From Adineta ricciae (lineage: Eukaryota; Rotifera; Eurotatoria; Adinetida; Adinetidae), in contig CAJNOJ010000054.1 of assembly GCA_905250025.1 (NCBI GenBank), forward strand, positions 124,001 through 188,000: a stretch of DNA of 64,000 nt, in the 5' to 3' direction. Made by a program: the position numbers and the translations under genes. Position 1 is the first letter of the stretch; each line of letters begins with the position of its first letter. Under the pieces are notes generated by a model, which was given only the letters and a program-made list of their open reading frames with translations, had not been told where the DNA came from and ran no database searches. Of the stretch, positions 11,929 to 23,465 are shown in pieces.

Positions 11929-12197
11929 ATGTCGACAGAAAAGTCTCCGAGTGGTGAACAGTCTACAGAAACTGAACGACAAGGTACAGCAGGTACCGTC
12001 GGCGAATTAGCAACACAGAATCAAACAGGAGGTACTGCTGGACAGACTGGCAGTGGAACGGGTACTGCCGGACAAACTTTACCAACTGCAACCGCTCAAA
12101 GCAGTATGACAGCAACATCAAGTAAAAGATTTACTCTTTCATAGTCTAAAATTGATCCGTTTATTTAGGTACGGGTGGTGCTGCACAACCAACATGA
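11929..12197 (+). CDS. Small Gly/Thr-rich hydrophilic protein, copy 2
   Basis: Second copy of the 73-residue gene; exons 11929-12121 and 12169-12197. Same intron position, same length and same residue make-up as copy 1. I count only a handful of exonic differences: Ile to Thr after AGQ, Ser to Thr near SSM, Gly to Ala in the last exon (TGGAAQPT against TGGAGQPT) and a few silent changes. Both copies therefore look intact and under some constraint, or very recently duplicated or allelic. The insertion of about 27 bp just upstream of the ATG alters the 5' leader of this copy only. The function is unknown. Confidence 0.7.
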
Positions 12198-14639
12198 CCA
12201 AATGATATCGTTTCGATTGACTAAATCATTTTCTATTCCAGCAACATGAATTGAATAGTTCTTTTTTTTTTCGAATTCCATTGTACATAGACAGAAAAGT
12301 ATTGTCAGTTGTCATGGTTATAATAAACAGACACATACTACAACTAAATAAACAACTACATTAGAGTGATTTATGATCTTCATCTTGCTTACTACTCTCT
12401 CGTCAGCGCTCTTCAGTTGTATATCACATACATATGCAATTCACAGTTAAAGAGTAACATATATATATGATATAGTATAGAAAGCAGATCCTTCGCCAAG
12501 GCTGTCTTATTCAAGCCAAGGTGATGATCGTATGTGTGACGCATGTTTAATTCATTATCGTAACAGATCACGAACAGGTAATCTCCGCTTTGTTTGATTT
12601 CCGTGAGAGAGAGAGAATAACCTTGACAAGCACAAAAGAAACGTTCGGAAATTCGATTTAAAGAAAAGATGTGATTTCTCTTTTTATTGATGATCATCAT
12701 CGAGATCAGATGCTCAGAGATGGAGAAAATCTGCCTTCTAGCATTTACGCTTTCGTGTACGAGTGTATTGACGTAAGAAGCTTGAAGGCCATCGTCGTAC
12801 GCTATAAATGTGAAAGAGAAAAGAGGAAGAAAAGCTGAGCGTGCTATTGAAGATGATGACAGATACCGAATTCCCTGACTTTTTTCCCTTTCTTTCATGT
12901 ATCTAGCGAAGTACTCGATAGACACTTCTATAGTTCAAATATTGTTTTCAAACACGAACAATTCTCTAAGGTATGAAAACTAATCGACAAAACAAATAAC
13001 AACAATCGAGATTCCCAACAGATAAATATGAGAAGAATTTGTCATTTCGTCAAGAATATCATCTCCTACGCTGTTTTTCTCAAGATTCTCTCCCGATAAG
13101 CATGTACCGATTAGAAAAAAGAACCTTCTCTCTCGTCCTATTTCTTACTGGATTAACTTTGACCCATCAACCATGAAAAAATATACACTCTCAGGGTATA
13201 TCGAATATACATATATATATTTGTATATATCGATTGAATCCCCATGGGATTGTTAACAGACTCGGCTGCTCAGACTAAATTACAAAACAGTCTCGTTTGA
13301 TTTTGTATTGAAAGATATCGGTTGTGTCGATGTCATCTGCATAAATATCAATGTATCATGTCGTCATATAGCATGCCATTGAGGACGTTTAACAGACTAT
13401 AGACGATCGAATATCGCATTGCAAGACACGAATTATTTTCATATTGAAATACTTAGAACGAATTCTTTTATTAGCGAATCGACAAGAGAGAGAGAGCGAA
13501 GTTTGTTTTCTTTTGCTTAGATGATTATTATTTTGTTTTTCTTAGTAGTTATAAGAAGATTAGAAGAAATGCAATATTATACTTGAAGTGTATATGCTAA
13601 ATAAGAGCCTTCAGACGAAGAGTTTGGCGTTTTTTTTTTCGATATAAATTCTTGACATTTTTTTTCTTTCTCCGTTTTGCTCTACAAAATATTTTCATTG
13701 ATAGAAAAGAAGAAAGAAATACGACTTGTATACAGCTGATTACTTGTTGCATGTCGTCGGAAGTCTTTGAAATGATTTCAAATCTTTCAGCATGGAGAAA
13801 TTTAAGTCGACGATTATTACGTTAGTAACATTTGTTTGAAAACGTTGAAGACAAAAGGAAAACTGAAGAGGTAGGTCATGTTCAAACGTATGATCTTCTT
13901 TCTTCTTTTTTCTTTCAATGAGAGAGAAAGAGGAACTTTGATTGCTTGTATTTAAAGAATCTAAGATGCTTTGTATTGATTTCTAATTGATGAGTACCGT
14001 CTTTATATGTTGATCCACTTGAAAACCAAGACGAACATTATTTCGACTCTTATTCAAACATGTAGATTATATGTTGATGTTGATCGTATTTCTCCTTTTT
14101 TTTTCTTCTTCTACGACTTCTCATTTCCGATTCTTGGATGCTACCTTGAAGAAACAAAATTCAACTTGTACTTATACATTTATTTCTATCTGACAAGACA
14201 TTCACATCCGATCGATTGATTTGCCAAAGTACTATCGACAAGTACCTTTTAATCGCCTCAAATCCAAGACAACTTTGCTAGACGTGTTTTTAATGCATCC
14301 GGTATGAGTAGTACAATCTCATGGGCAATAACTTTTGTGTTGATGTGCAATAACTATTTTTTCTCTTTATTAGTCGAACACGCGAAGAAATAGAATGAAT
14401 AATGTTGCCTATGAAATAAAGTAGATTGATAGAAATCTCTCGGAAGAATTTCTGTTTATTTTCTTCTTTCTTCTCTCTTCATTCGCTACACTAATCAGTC
14501 GATGTCATTTGAACTCGGGAACTATTGACATTTAGATCCGATCATCTGTAAGTGACATATTGTCGAACAACATTATCAGCTGTATAAAGAGAGTCTGGCT
14601 TCAACACTGATCTGTGCTTTAACGTAAGTAGATTAACAA
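12198..14639. other. Intergenic region, no gene seen
   Basis: The first part (to 12456) is the 3' flank within unit 2. The rest is AT-rich with simple runs (TATATATA near 12462 and 13203, GAGAGAGAG near 13489, poly-T near 13628). Open frames here are short and lack splice or composition support. A TATA box closes the region (14583-14588). Confidence 0.5.
14583..14588 (+). promoter_or_regulatory. TATA box of the cysteine-rich secreted gene
   Basis: TATAAA lies 52 bp before the ATG at 14640 in a suitable context (GCTGTATAAAGAGAG), predicting a start site near 14610-14620 and a very short leader. Confidence 0.45.
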
Positions 14640-16106
14640 ATGGAATCAATGATTTGCATACGAAACTCATTGAGATTTTCTTTTAGAACTTTGTCGTGCC
14701 GTGTGTTGTTCCTGGTGTTCGTCCTTCTCTTCTTGGTAGGATTGGGGCCTGAGCAACAATGCTTAGGCCTCATTCTCACCCCACCCGATGGTGATAGTAA
14801 TGCTGAATGTCGGCCAATTGATATTCAACTTTACACATGGAGAGGACCTGGTTTTGAATCAGGTGAATGTTGGCATCAAGGACAACGTTTTATCAACGGT
14901 GCCACCTGGGGTCGTATGGATATTCCTGGTGCACCGTATTGTGTTTGTGAACAAGGTAAAGTTCGTATCTTTTACAGTCAACATCGACCAGAGAAACCTT
15001 CAACTCATCTTGCTGATTCGTTAACCTTACTTCGACCATTTCATGGTTCATCACCAACACCAAATGATTTAGCTAAATGGCCTATTCCAAACGTAATTAC
15101 TGTTCGACAACGGTCAGTTGTCTGTACATCAGATCGACTAGGTATGCGCGTGCGATCAAGAGATAGCTGTACTGGTTGTAAATGTTCGAAAAATGGTCAT
15201 TGGCTATGTCGAAAACCACCCGTATTGAAAGGAAATCGTACAAAGAACATTCATCATCGAAGGACAAGTCGGTCATTGGCAATCACATCGAGGTAAACAC
15301 GAATGTTGTTGTTGTTGCTCTGATCCAGAGAGAGTTACTTTGAGTAAAAAACCACCGGAAATGCATACGTGATCAGAAATATATGTCGTGACTTCCGACA
15401 AAGAAAAACAAGATTTAATAAACATTCATCGACTGACTATATTTCTTGTTAATTGATTTTTATTTATAGAAATCTTCATTATCCATGGAAACATTCATCG
15501 CCTTCGATCAACGTTCAACGTCGTGCGTCAACCGTACGAATACAGCCACAATGTCCATCCGGCACGATACCTCAGTATTGCATATTAATTGAACGTATTG
15601 TCTCGTCGAACAGCAGCGAAAAATCCAGTCGTTATATCGAAATTCCTCGTGAAACATCGTGGATTGATCAACAGAGATGTACTCAATGCTCGTGTACATT
15701 AGACGGTCGTTTATTCTGTGAATTTCTCCATTCAACATGTAATCGTTCATGTCTGATAGAAAAAACTCAACCAATTCCATTGATGTATTACTTTCCACCA
15801 GGTGCCAAATGGGTTACACCACCACATGATAAATGTCGATCTTGTATGTGTGTACGCGGGGAAAGAAAATGTATCAATTGCGATCAAATTCTCAAGATCA
15901 ATGTCGAAAATAGCGCTCCGCAACGATCGTCCATTGGTGAATTTCGATTAGGTTCGCCAATATCAACATCTTCGAAACAGATTAAACCATGTGTACTTCA
16001 AATAAGTACAAATTCGCATCGGTTACTTCTACCGAATCAACGAACATGGTTTCAAGAGCGTTGTTTTGTTTGTTCTAAACAGCACGGTCGACTAATATCA
16101 TGTTGA
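14640..16106 (+). CDS. Secreted cysteine-rich protein (FN1/VWC-like modules)
   Basis: About 429 residues from exons 14640-15292 and 15470-16106. A hydrophobic stretch (VLFLVFVLLFLVGLG, about residues 21-36) acts as signal peptide or signal anchor. It is followed by Cys-rich modules: an FN1-like segment (ECWHQGQRFINGATWGR ... YCVCEQG), a VWC-like knuckle (CTGCKCSKNGHWLC), and in exon 2 two more clusters (CTQCSCTLDGRLFC and CRSCMCVRGERKCINC) spaced like von Willebrand C repeats. An extracellular matrix or ligand-binding role is likely, but I cannot name the protein. Oddities: the 177-nt intron is longer than its neighbours, and an optional intron (14624-14686, GTAAGT to CTTTTAG) would remove the ATG. 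The last module ends right after ISC, so the C-terminus is abrupt. Confidence 0.7.
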
Positions 16107-17212
16107 AATCATCTTATCGACGACAATCGAAGAGCTATTACACGGATATTCTTTAGTCGACTTAGTCATTTAAATTTTCTCTTTTGTTTCTCGTCTGTTA
16201 GATTAGTGTAATCATGTGTACACGTTTGTCTACTATGAAATCTATTGTAAATGTAAACAAGATGAAATTTGCAATGACGAATAAAATCAAAAGATGTTTA
16301 ATAACTAATCGACTTCATATTTGTAATCCTGACAGAGAGCTTTTCCATAGAAACCTGACATCGCCTACGTAGAATATTTCTCGGTATGATTTGATTGATA
16401 AAATATTAGTTGTAAATAGTTTCTTTGTCTATATACAAATATAAATTATAGAATTGACTTCTTTCTGCTATCGATGGGACAAGAACTAACCGGCTTTTGT
16501 CTGTCCAATTGTAATCTCGATAGTTATCTTATGCATTACATCAAGTATAACATAAGATCGTCCTTTGAGAAACGTCAAGTAATGAACTGGTAACATGTTT
16601 CTTCATGCATGAACACAGACGTGATGATTATCTAAAGCCAGTTGAATACCCTTGATAAGTTTCATTTAATTGCTCTATCTCTAATGTCTTTTCTACTTGA
16701 AATCGTTTACTAATACACGCCCGAAAGTATGTATATGTCATAATATATTGTCATCTTGAGTTATTACTGTTCTTTGTGATGCTCAGAGAAGAGGACAAAC
16801 ATCAGTAAACAAGTAATGTTCTATTGTGGAGGAGTTAGATATTGATCGTAATTACTCGTTGATGGATGATTAAATATACGTTATGTGCGTCGCGGTATTG
16901 TCTTAAGAACAGTTTAACTAGACGAGTTCTGGGTCCATAGAACGAAGATTTTCAATGCTAGAATAACACAGTGAAAAACTGGAATAATACTAATCTATAT
17001 CGCATAAATTGCCATTGATAATTGATACACTGACAGACGTATGATGGTAAATCAATTACAATAAGTCTATTCTTATCGTTTAGTGTACGTAAAAAGGTTA
17101 AGAATTACTCAAGAAAAACAAATCCGACTTTAGAAATACTTTCAGTAGAGTTAGTATTCATTTATTTTCATTAGATAAAAGAAGCACATACAAAAAGAAT
17201 AATTGTCAATCA
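16107..17212. other. Intergenic, convergent 3' ends
   Basis: About 1.1 kb between converging genes. AATAAA at about 16281 probably ends the upstream gene. I see nothing else. Confidence 0.5.
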
Positions 17213-17531
17213 TTAACCCATAAATTCTCTTGGATCACCTTTGGTGATCGACTTGCCTCGCCGTTCGAATGGTATAGCATCATCATCATCCGCAAGCATA
17301 CTGCGTAAATACCGTTCGAGGGCATGTGATCGATAAGCACGATTCAGATAATAGTTACTTGGATAATAAAACTCATCATCTTGATCATTGTCTAATGATC
17401 GTTCGATGAATCTTGAACTAAATTCATAGATAACAAATATGAGAGAAGCAATTCAACATATTCAATTGAACTTACTGAATGATAACAACGACAAACGCTA
17501 AGAGAAATAAGCAATATTGACAGATCTGCAT
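17213..17531 (-). CDS. Putative secreted peptide precursor (neuropeptide-like)
   Basis: An 86-residue prepropeptide that no single open frame reveals. Exon 1 is 17531-17476 and exon 2 is 17417-17213, joined by a 58-nt phase-2 intron (GTAAGT...TTTAG). Residues 1-18 plus a few more form a textbook signal peptide (MQICQYCLFLLAFVVVIIHS). The rest is acidic and Tyr/Asp/Arg-rich, with a DDDD run just before PFERR, a dibasic convertase site. After RR comes a 14-residue C-terminal peptide GKSITKGDPREFMG whose final Gly is an amidation donor, so the product could be an amidated peptide ending in Phe-Met-amide. There is no Cys in the mature part. I do not recognise the family. An alternative is a small secreted protein that is not processed. 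It lies beside a cluster of 7TM receptors, which is suggestive only. Confidence 0.6.
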
Positions 17532-18372
17532 GATGCTAATCGTTAGAGCGCCTGTATGTCTGTATGTAAGAAAATGCAGAATGCTTGTCGTTTTATTTAT
17601 ATATATATACACAATGACGAGGAGAGGGAGAGAGATACGTAGATGTGGGCGGAGACATAACACGTTAATTATGAATATAGTGGTAATAAGACATGTTTAT
17701 GTTAGAAAATCAATTCGACGTCAAGTGACATTCAGTTAAACTAATTCAAGAGCAGATTTTAGGATAAACTCGTTGAGATGTAATCTATGATATTGTTTGA
17801 TTTGGTGACATTAGTTGAATTTCATTTCGTGGAAATAGCTTTGTTGATATTCATTTATTTGTCATTTTCGATTAGATGAAATCTATTAACAGACTTTCTA
17901 ATTCCTGTCTTGTTGTTTTCTAGTCTTCAACACATTGCCATCCCTGATCTTTTTCTCTTTTGTCTTACAGATCATAACGAGCAATATTATGACGAACACA
18001 TACGACCTATCAGCTAGACATATTCCTTCGTTTGGGATATAACAATCAAGTTCTGGACAGTGTCAATATAGATTTCATGAATCCACGTGTTCACAGTCTA
18101 TCTAAGCGTTGCCTTCCAATTAGACTCTGTTACCGAGATCACTTGAGTAGGAGTGGATGCTGCAGTTCAGACAGTCTGGTAACTTTTTCTTAGAAACTTC
18201 GGTGCAGAATTTTTAGAACGAGATCATGTGTCGTTTTTGTTTTTTGACACCGTTAATAAATCACGATGGTTTATTTTTAAAAGTAATCAATCGTTAGGAA
18301 AACATCGACAACGAGTGTTAATTAACGGACGAAATGTTTTCTATTTTAGAGAGGATAAGACGATATTTTCCA
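17532..18372. other. Intergenic, no gene seen
   Basis: AT-rich, with a short purine run (GAGGAGAGGGAGAGAGA near 17618). It holds the promoter of the peptide precursor and the 3' flank of receptor A. The open frame at 18228-18422 has no coding support. Confidence 0.5.
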
Positions 18373-19391
18373 TTAGTCCGGTAAGATTCGGTTTCTTGCC
18401 AAGTCTTTTCGACATCGATTGACATGAACCTTAAACAGTACATAGAGAAATTGTCGTCGAAATCGTTCCGAGGCGCAAACATAAATATAAAATGCACTCT
18501 AAATAGTCAATTATTTCAGTTACAGGAAGATCAATTTAGCAAACTACAACTTACTGAAAATGGAACGTAGTACAGCGCACTTGTGATAGCTGAAATAAGA
18601 TTAATTCGATCAGCATAAGTCGGATCGGTATTAACACTTAAGTTAAGTTGTAATGCATAGACGGTGATATAAGGAAGAATGAAAAATAGATTATAAACAT
18701 CTTCAATCAATACCATAACTGTCAGTTGTTTGTCGGTTTCCCGTCGAACCAGTGGAACAGCTCGATAAGTCAAATGTTGCACATTTCGATAAGCTAGAAT
18801 GCCGAATAAAATCGTGACTCCAACTGGCATCAAGCACAGTAAAATAAGTAAGTTGAAATAACTGAAATATCGTTGAAATGCCGGATTGGTTATGGTACAA
18901 ATCGTCTGATTTGTCACAGTCGATGTATTAAGATTATAATAGTACAAAACCGGAATGCCGAGTAACATCCAAAAGATCATACTCAGAACAAACAAGCAAC
19001 GCGCTAACTTAATATTACTACAGCGTTGCCAAAAAGGACTCGAACATGTCGCTAAGTATTGATCAATGGTTGCCAATGTCATACAAGTGTACGATAAACC
19101 TGAACAGGATTGAAAAAAGTAATAACGAACTTTGCAATATGCTAATGATGTGATAGACCAATCGATACCGAAAGCGACATTGATGGTTCGAGGAAGTAAA
19201 CCGAAAAACATTTGCAGAGTATTAACAAACGACATCGTTGTTAAATAAAATGCACAAGAACTTTCACGGAATGTTGCAAGACTAAGAAAAACGATAATAT
19301 TGAAGATGTTGCTTGTTACACCACATACAAACACGATTGAACGTAAGTAGATGTTGATTTGTTGGGTAGCATAGGCAAGTGATGCCGACAT
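18373..19391 (-). CDS. Atypical 7TM receptor A
   Basis: A 320-residue seven-helix receptor; exons 19391-18555 and 18498-18373, 56-nt phase-0 intron inside TM7. It belongs to a seven-member family in this window sharing these blocks: FLSLxTFRExSCAFYL (TM1 end to TM2), a TM3 Cys before KxR with a partner Cys in ECL2, ATIDQ(Y/F) at the end of TM3, LAYRNV...YR(A/T)VPLVRRExDKQLT before TM6, and PFYIYVCxSxRFRxQ after the intron. Rhodopsin-class hallmarks are changed: DRY is DQY, TM2 Asp is Asn, TM6 has no CWxP, and NPxxY is P-F-Y-I-Y. ECL2 has an N-glycosylation site (NQT). A chemosensory or peptide-sensing role in the plasma membrane is inference; no ligand can be named. Confidence 0.85.
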
Positions 19392-19613
19392 TAGTGATGG
19401 ACTATGAAAGAAATGGTTGTTCTTTGAAAAATGTCCTAAGATATGTATTTATATTTGTCTTCAAAAAGGAAATTATATTTAATGAAATGAGAAATTAGTT
19501 GCAGTCTAGGGATTTTCAAAGATAAATCATGATTTTGACGTGCGTGTTTGGGATTTATTAGATATTTTTAGTAATTAGTACCTCGTATATATTTTCTACA
19601 AAAAAAAAACTCG

Positions 19614-20645
19614 TCAGTTGGATGGTGAGAATGGATTGATCGTCATCCGTCTTCGTCGTCGTCGATGTGCCGAATAGATTCCAAAGAATACATGTAGAAA
19701 TTGTTTACGAAATCGTTCCGAAATACTGATATATATATAAAACGGCATCTAAAAAAGTAGAACAAACTTGTCAACAAAATGTTGATCTATTTTCCAACTT
19801 ACCGTAAAATATAAATAAAAATCCGTAATCGTAATACTCCTTGCTAATTGCAGTTGCGCATATCTGTATGAGTCTTTGCTATAAGTAACAGTCACAAAAA
19901 TAGCAGTGACAATGATATAAGGTACAATGATGAAAAAATTGCAAAAAACTTGAAGTAAAACCATGACTGTCAATTGTTTGTCTAATTCCCGTCGGACAAG
20001 TGGAACTGTACGATAAGCGATCTGTGTTACATTACGATAAGCTAGTAAACCAAAGATTGTCGTTACCGAAAGTGGTAAACTGCTAACTAATGTTAAATTA
20101 AATCCATAAGTAACATAATTCTGATAGAAGTTATTGGTTATTGCGCACGTAATTTCTCCTGTTGATAATGCGAGAAAATGATCTTGATAAACTAATAACG
20201 GAATTCCATGACACATCCAAATAAGAATGAGAAATATAAATGAACGATAAGCTATTTTAATATTGTTAAACTTATGCCAACGAGGATGTGAACATGTAGC
20301 TAAAAATTGATCGATTGTTGCTAAACTCGTGCATGTAAACGAACTCAATGCACATAATTGAAAAAGGTATATACGAATTTTACAATAGACGATTGATAAT
20401 AATGACCAATCAATAGCAAACCAGAGGTTCATGATTCGAGGAAGTAAACTTGTCAATAATTGTCCGATATTGAGAAACGACATGGCAGTTAGATAAAACG
20501 CACAAGAATTTTCGCGAAAAGTTTTCAAACTGAGGAAAACAAGAATGTTCAAACAATTACCAATCAAACCAGCAATGAGAATTGACAGACCAATATAAAT
20601 CGAAAAGTTCGTAGATATCGCATTGACAAGATCGATAGGGAGCAT
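19614..20645 (-). CDS. Atypical 7TM receptor B
   Basis: A 325-residue member of the same family; exons 20645-19803 and 19748-19614 (54-nt intron). The TM3 end is ATIDQFLAT and the third loop is VPLVRRELDKQLT. The last exon starts MPFYIYISISERFRKQ and finishes with an Arg-rich run (HRRRRRRM) in the cytoplasmic tail, absent from its siblings, which may act as a retention or sorting signal. The Cys pair of TM3 and ECL2 (ITCAIT) is kept. It is adjacent to receptors A and C in the same orientation. Confidence 0.85.
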
Positions 20646-20892
20646 TGTCTGCTGAGGTTAATGATGAATAATTTGATTTATTCAAAGAATATATTGACTC
20701 CTTAAATTTCTCACTTCTCTATTTAGCTTCTTTAGTACATCACGCTACGATTCGACATGCAATTTCTCCGGCTTATCATCATTATATTTAGCTTATTGTC
20801 ATTTGAACCATTATTATCAAAATATGTTACGATTTCGTGTGGATTTATTTCGAATAGAGAAAAACTAGGACACAAAGTAAATGTCAGAAGTT

Positions 20893-21937
20893 CTAGTGCC
20901 TAGATGATGGACTGATTTGATTGATAGGGAATGTTGGTTGATTCCAACGATTCATATGCATTTCGAATACCACATAAAGCCATTGACGACGAAATCGTTC
21001 AGAAATACACATGTATATATAAAATGGGGTCTAAAAGAAGCTTTCAAACTATATCAATTGTATTTCTCAAATGAAAAATTCAACTTACAGCATAATGCAA
21101 AAAATATGCATTGAACAATACCGATGAAGCTATTTGTAATCGAGAATAAACGAATGGATTTTTGGTTATTTGCGGATCACGTATGATTACATATAGAATT
21201 ATATACGGAGCTGTTGTAATACAACTGAAAACCACTTCAACAAGAACCATTGTAGTTAATTGCCGATCCAATTCACGTCGAATTAATGGTACTGCTCGAT
21301 AAATTGAATTTTGTACATTTCGATAGGCTAAGATACCGAAAAAGATCGAAATAAATATGGGTAAAAAGCCAGCGAGAATTATTATAAATCCATAATTGAA
21401 ATAATTCGTAAAAGTCTCATTGATAATAGTGCAAATCGTGTCGCCCGTTGATGGATTTCTAACAACATCAAGGTACACCAAATAAGGAATTCCATGGCCG
21501 ATCCATATACAAAAATAAATCATAGTTAGGATTCGCGCTAATTTAATATTACTCAATCGTTGCCAGAATTGAGTATAACATGTAGCGAAAAACTGATCTA
21601 TGGTTGCTAAACACATACATGTACAGGACATTAATGTACAAAATTGAAGAATAAATATACGAAATTTACAATAGAATACCGAGGTTTGTGTCCAATCGAT
21701 ATTAAATCCTCGTATCATGATTTGAAAGAGTAAACTTGTGATTAATTGACCAATATTAACAAATGACATAACAGTAAGATAAAACGCACAGGAGTTTTCT
21801 CGAAAGGTTTTCAAACTTAAAAATACGATGATATTCATCACTTCGCCAAACAAACCACCGATTAATGTGGGAATGCCTGCATAGATCGCGACTTGTCGAG
21901 CTGCATATGGATAAGATGATGTATTCGATGATGACAT
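20893..21937 (-). CDS. Atypical 7TM receptor C
   Basis: A 328-residue family member; exons 21937-21089 and 21030-20893 (58-nt intron). It has an extracellular N-terminus with an N-glycosylation site (NTS), the TM3 end ATIDQFFAT, the loop VPLIRRELDRQLT, and a last exon TPFYIYMCISERFRRQ followed by a 29-residue tail. ECL2 Cys is present (TICTII). It is about as far from its neighbours as they are from each other, so the array is old rather than freshly amplified. Confidence 0.85.
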
Positions 21938-22114
21938 TTTCAGTAAGGTTAGATTCTTCGAAGTAAATCATAAGTTTGCTGGAGAGTAATACTATAAATT
22001 GCATTCTATTACGATCAAAGTCAGGGAATTGCTATTGATAAAAAGGGATTACTCGTCACGAAGGATAAAGAAAGGTAATTTAAAACAATGATAGTCGATT
22101 GAATTTCGGTTGAG

Positions 22115-23145
22115 TTATGTGTCTGGTACGACTTGATTGCCGACAAATGCAAATTTCGGACAATGTTGAAGATATTTAACAACCAAGACATATGCCAGTT
22201 GTCGACGAAATCTTTCCGAGACACAAACATAGATCAGAAACGGCCACTGGAAGCAAAAACACATCAATCTTTGACAAATATCATAATTCGACTTACCGCA
22301 GTGTAGAAATAATATGACGAATAACTTAGAATTTGTACAAATCTTGCTTTGGCTAAGACGAGAGGATCTGTACTTTTGAGAACATTGGGTATGACTATGC
22401 TGATGATGTTATAAGCGAGAAGAGAGAAGAAATTGACAATCACTTGAACGAGTAACATCTGTGTCAATTGCTTGTCGTGTTCTCGTCGAACTAGTGGAAC
22501 TGTGCGATAAGCGAGATTTCTCGTATTTAGATATGCTAAAACGGCGAAGAAAGCTGTGAGAAGGTTTGGCAAAAACCCTTGGAGAACATTTCGTTGAAAA
22601 TAACTATTGTATAGATCGAAGTCAGCATTGGTATTCGTACACACGGTTTTGTTCGTGCTCGTCGATGTGACTATATCATAATAAACAGCATAGAAGATGG
22701 AAAATAATGCCCAGAAAATGACTGTTATGATGCTGAGAATGCGAACTACTTTGATGTTACTCCATTGCTGCCAGCGGACACGTGAACTAGTCGCGAAATA
22801 TTGATCAATTGTTGCTAAGCATAAACAGGTGAAACTAATCAAAGATAAGTATTGACTAAGAAAACTTCGCAATTTGCAGGAAAATCTTGATGAGATTGTC
22901 CAATCAATTCCATAGCCAGAGATTAACAGTCGAATCAATGCACCGTTGATTAGCTGACCGAGATTAGCAAATGAAACGATGACTAAGTAGAATGCACATG
23001 TACTTTCTCGGAATGTTTTCAAACTGAGAAAAACAATGATGTTCAGAAGTCCACCAGGGATACCGATGATCAAATTCGAGAGATTCATGTAAATCGCCAT
23101 TTGTTGGGTTGCATATTCAAACGATGCGATCACTCCTGAGGACAT
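22115..23145 (-). CDS. Atypical 7TM receptor D
   Basis: A 326-residue family member; exons 23145-22297 and 22246-22115 (50-nt intron). I take the ATG at 23145 (MSSGVIAS), which aligns with the other copies; an in-frame ATG 84 nt upstream would add 28 residues without family support. The TM3 end is ATIDQYFAT. The last exon begins WPFLIYVCVSERFRRQ, so PFYIY is PFLIY here. ECL2 carries an NKT glycosylation site beside its Cys. Confidence 0.85.
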
Positions 23146-23465
23146 GACGAGATTAGTAGAAATGAAACTTGAAATTCCCCAGGTTTTGATATCTTTGTCA
23201 TACGCAAATCTATTCGTCCAACTTGTCATGATTAGACATCAGTGTAAAACGAAGATGTCTGCGTGATTTTTCCAAGATTTCCGGTTGAAATTTGTCTCTC
23301 CGACACGAGATGAAAGTCAGACATCCGAAATAGAATCTTTCGAGAGTATTTTATTATCTTTCAATCAATGAACTACAAACAACGAAAAAAAACCGTGCAT
23401 ATCTTATCTATATGAAATCATTTCATAAACACGCAATGACTTAAACGAAGAAAATGAGCAAAGTT
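23146..23465. other. Spacer between receptor D and the Patched-like gene
   Basis: 320 bp, AT-rich, holding the receptor D promoter and the 3' end of the next gene on the same strand. Nothing else is visible. Confidence 0.4.

Larger units (their letters stand above)
10484..12456 (+). repeat. Tandem duplication unit 2 (1973 bp)
   Basis: Direct repeat, copy 2, head-to-tail with unit 1 and beginning on the ambiguous base N, which occupies the place of the first G of unit 1. It is slightly longer, mainly through an insertion of about 27 bp just upstream of its small gene (near 11896-11922). After CAGTTAAAGAGTA the sequence goes on into unique DNA (ACATATATAT). Confidence 0.95.

Noticed and set aside
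12413..12925. 170-residue open frame on the minus strand
   Set aside because: It starts inside the repeat unit and runs across its boundary into unique DNA, with no domain, splice context or coding composition.
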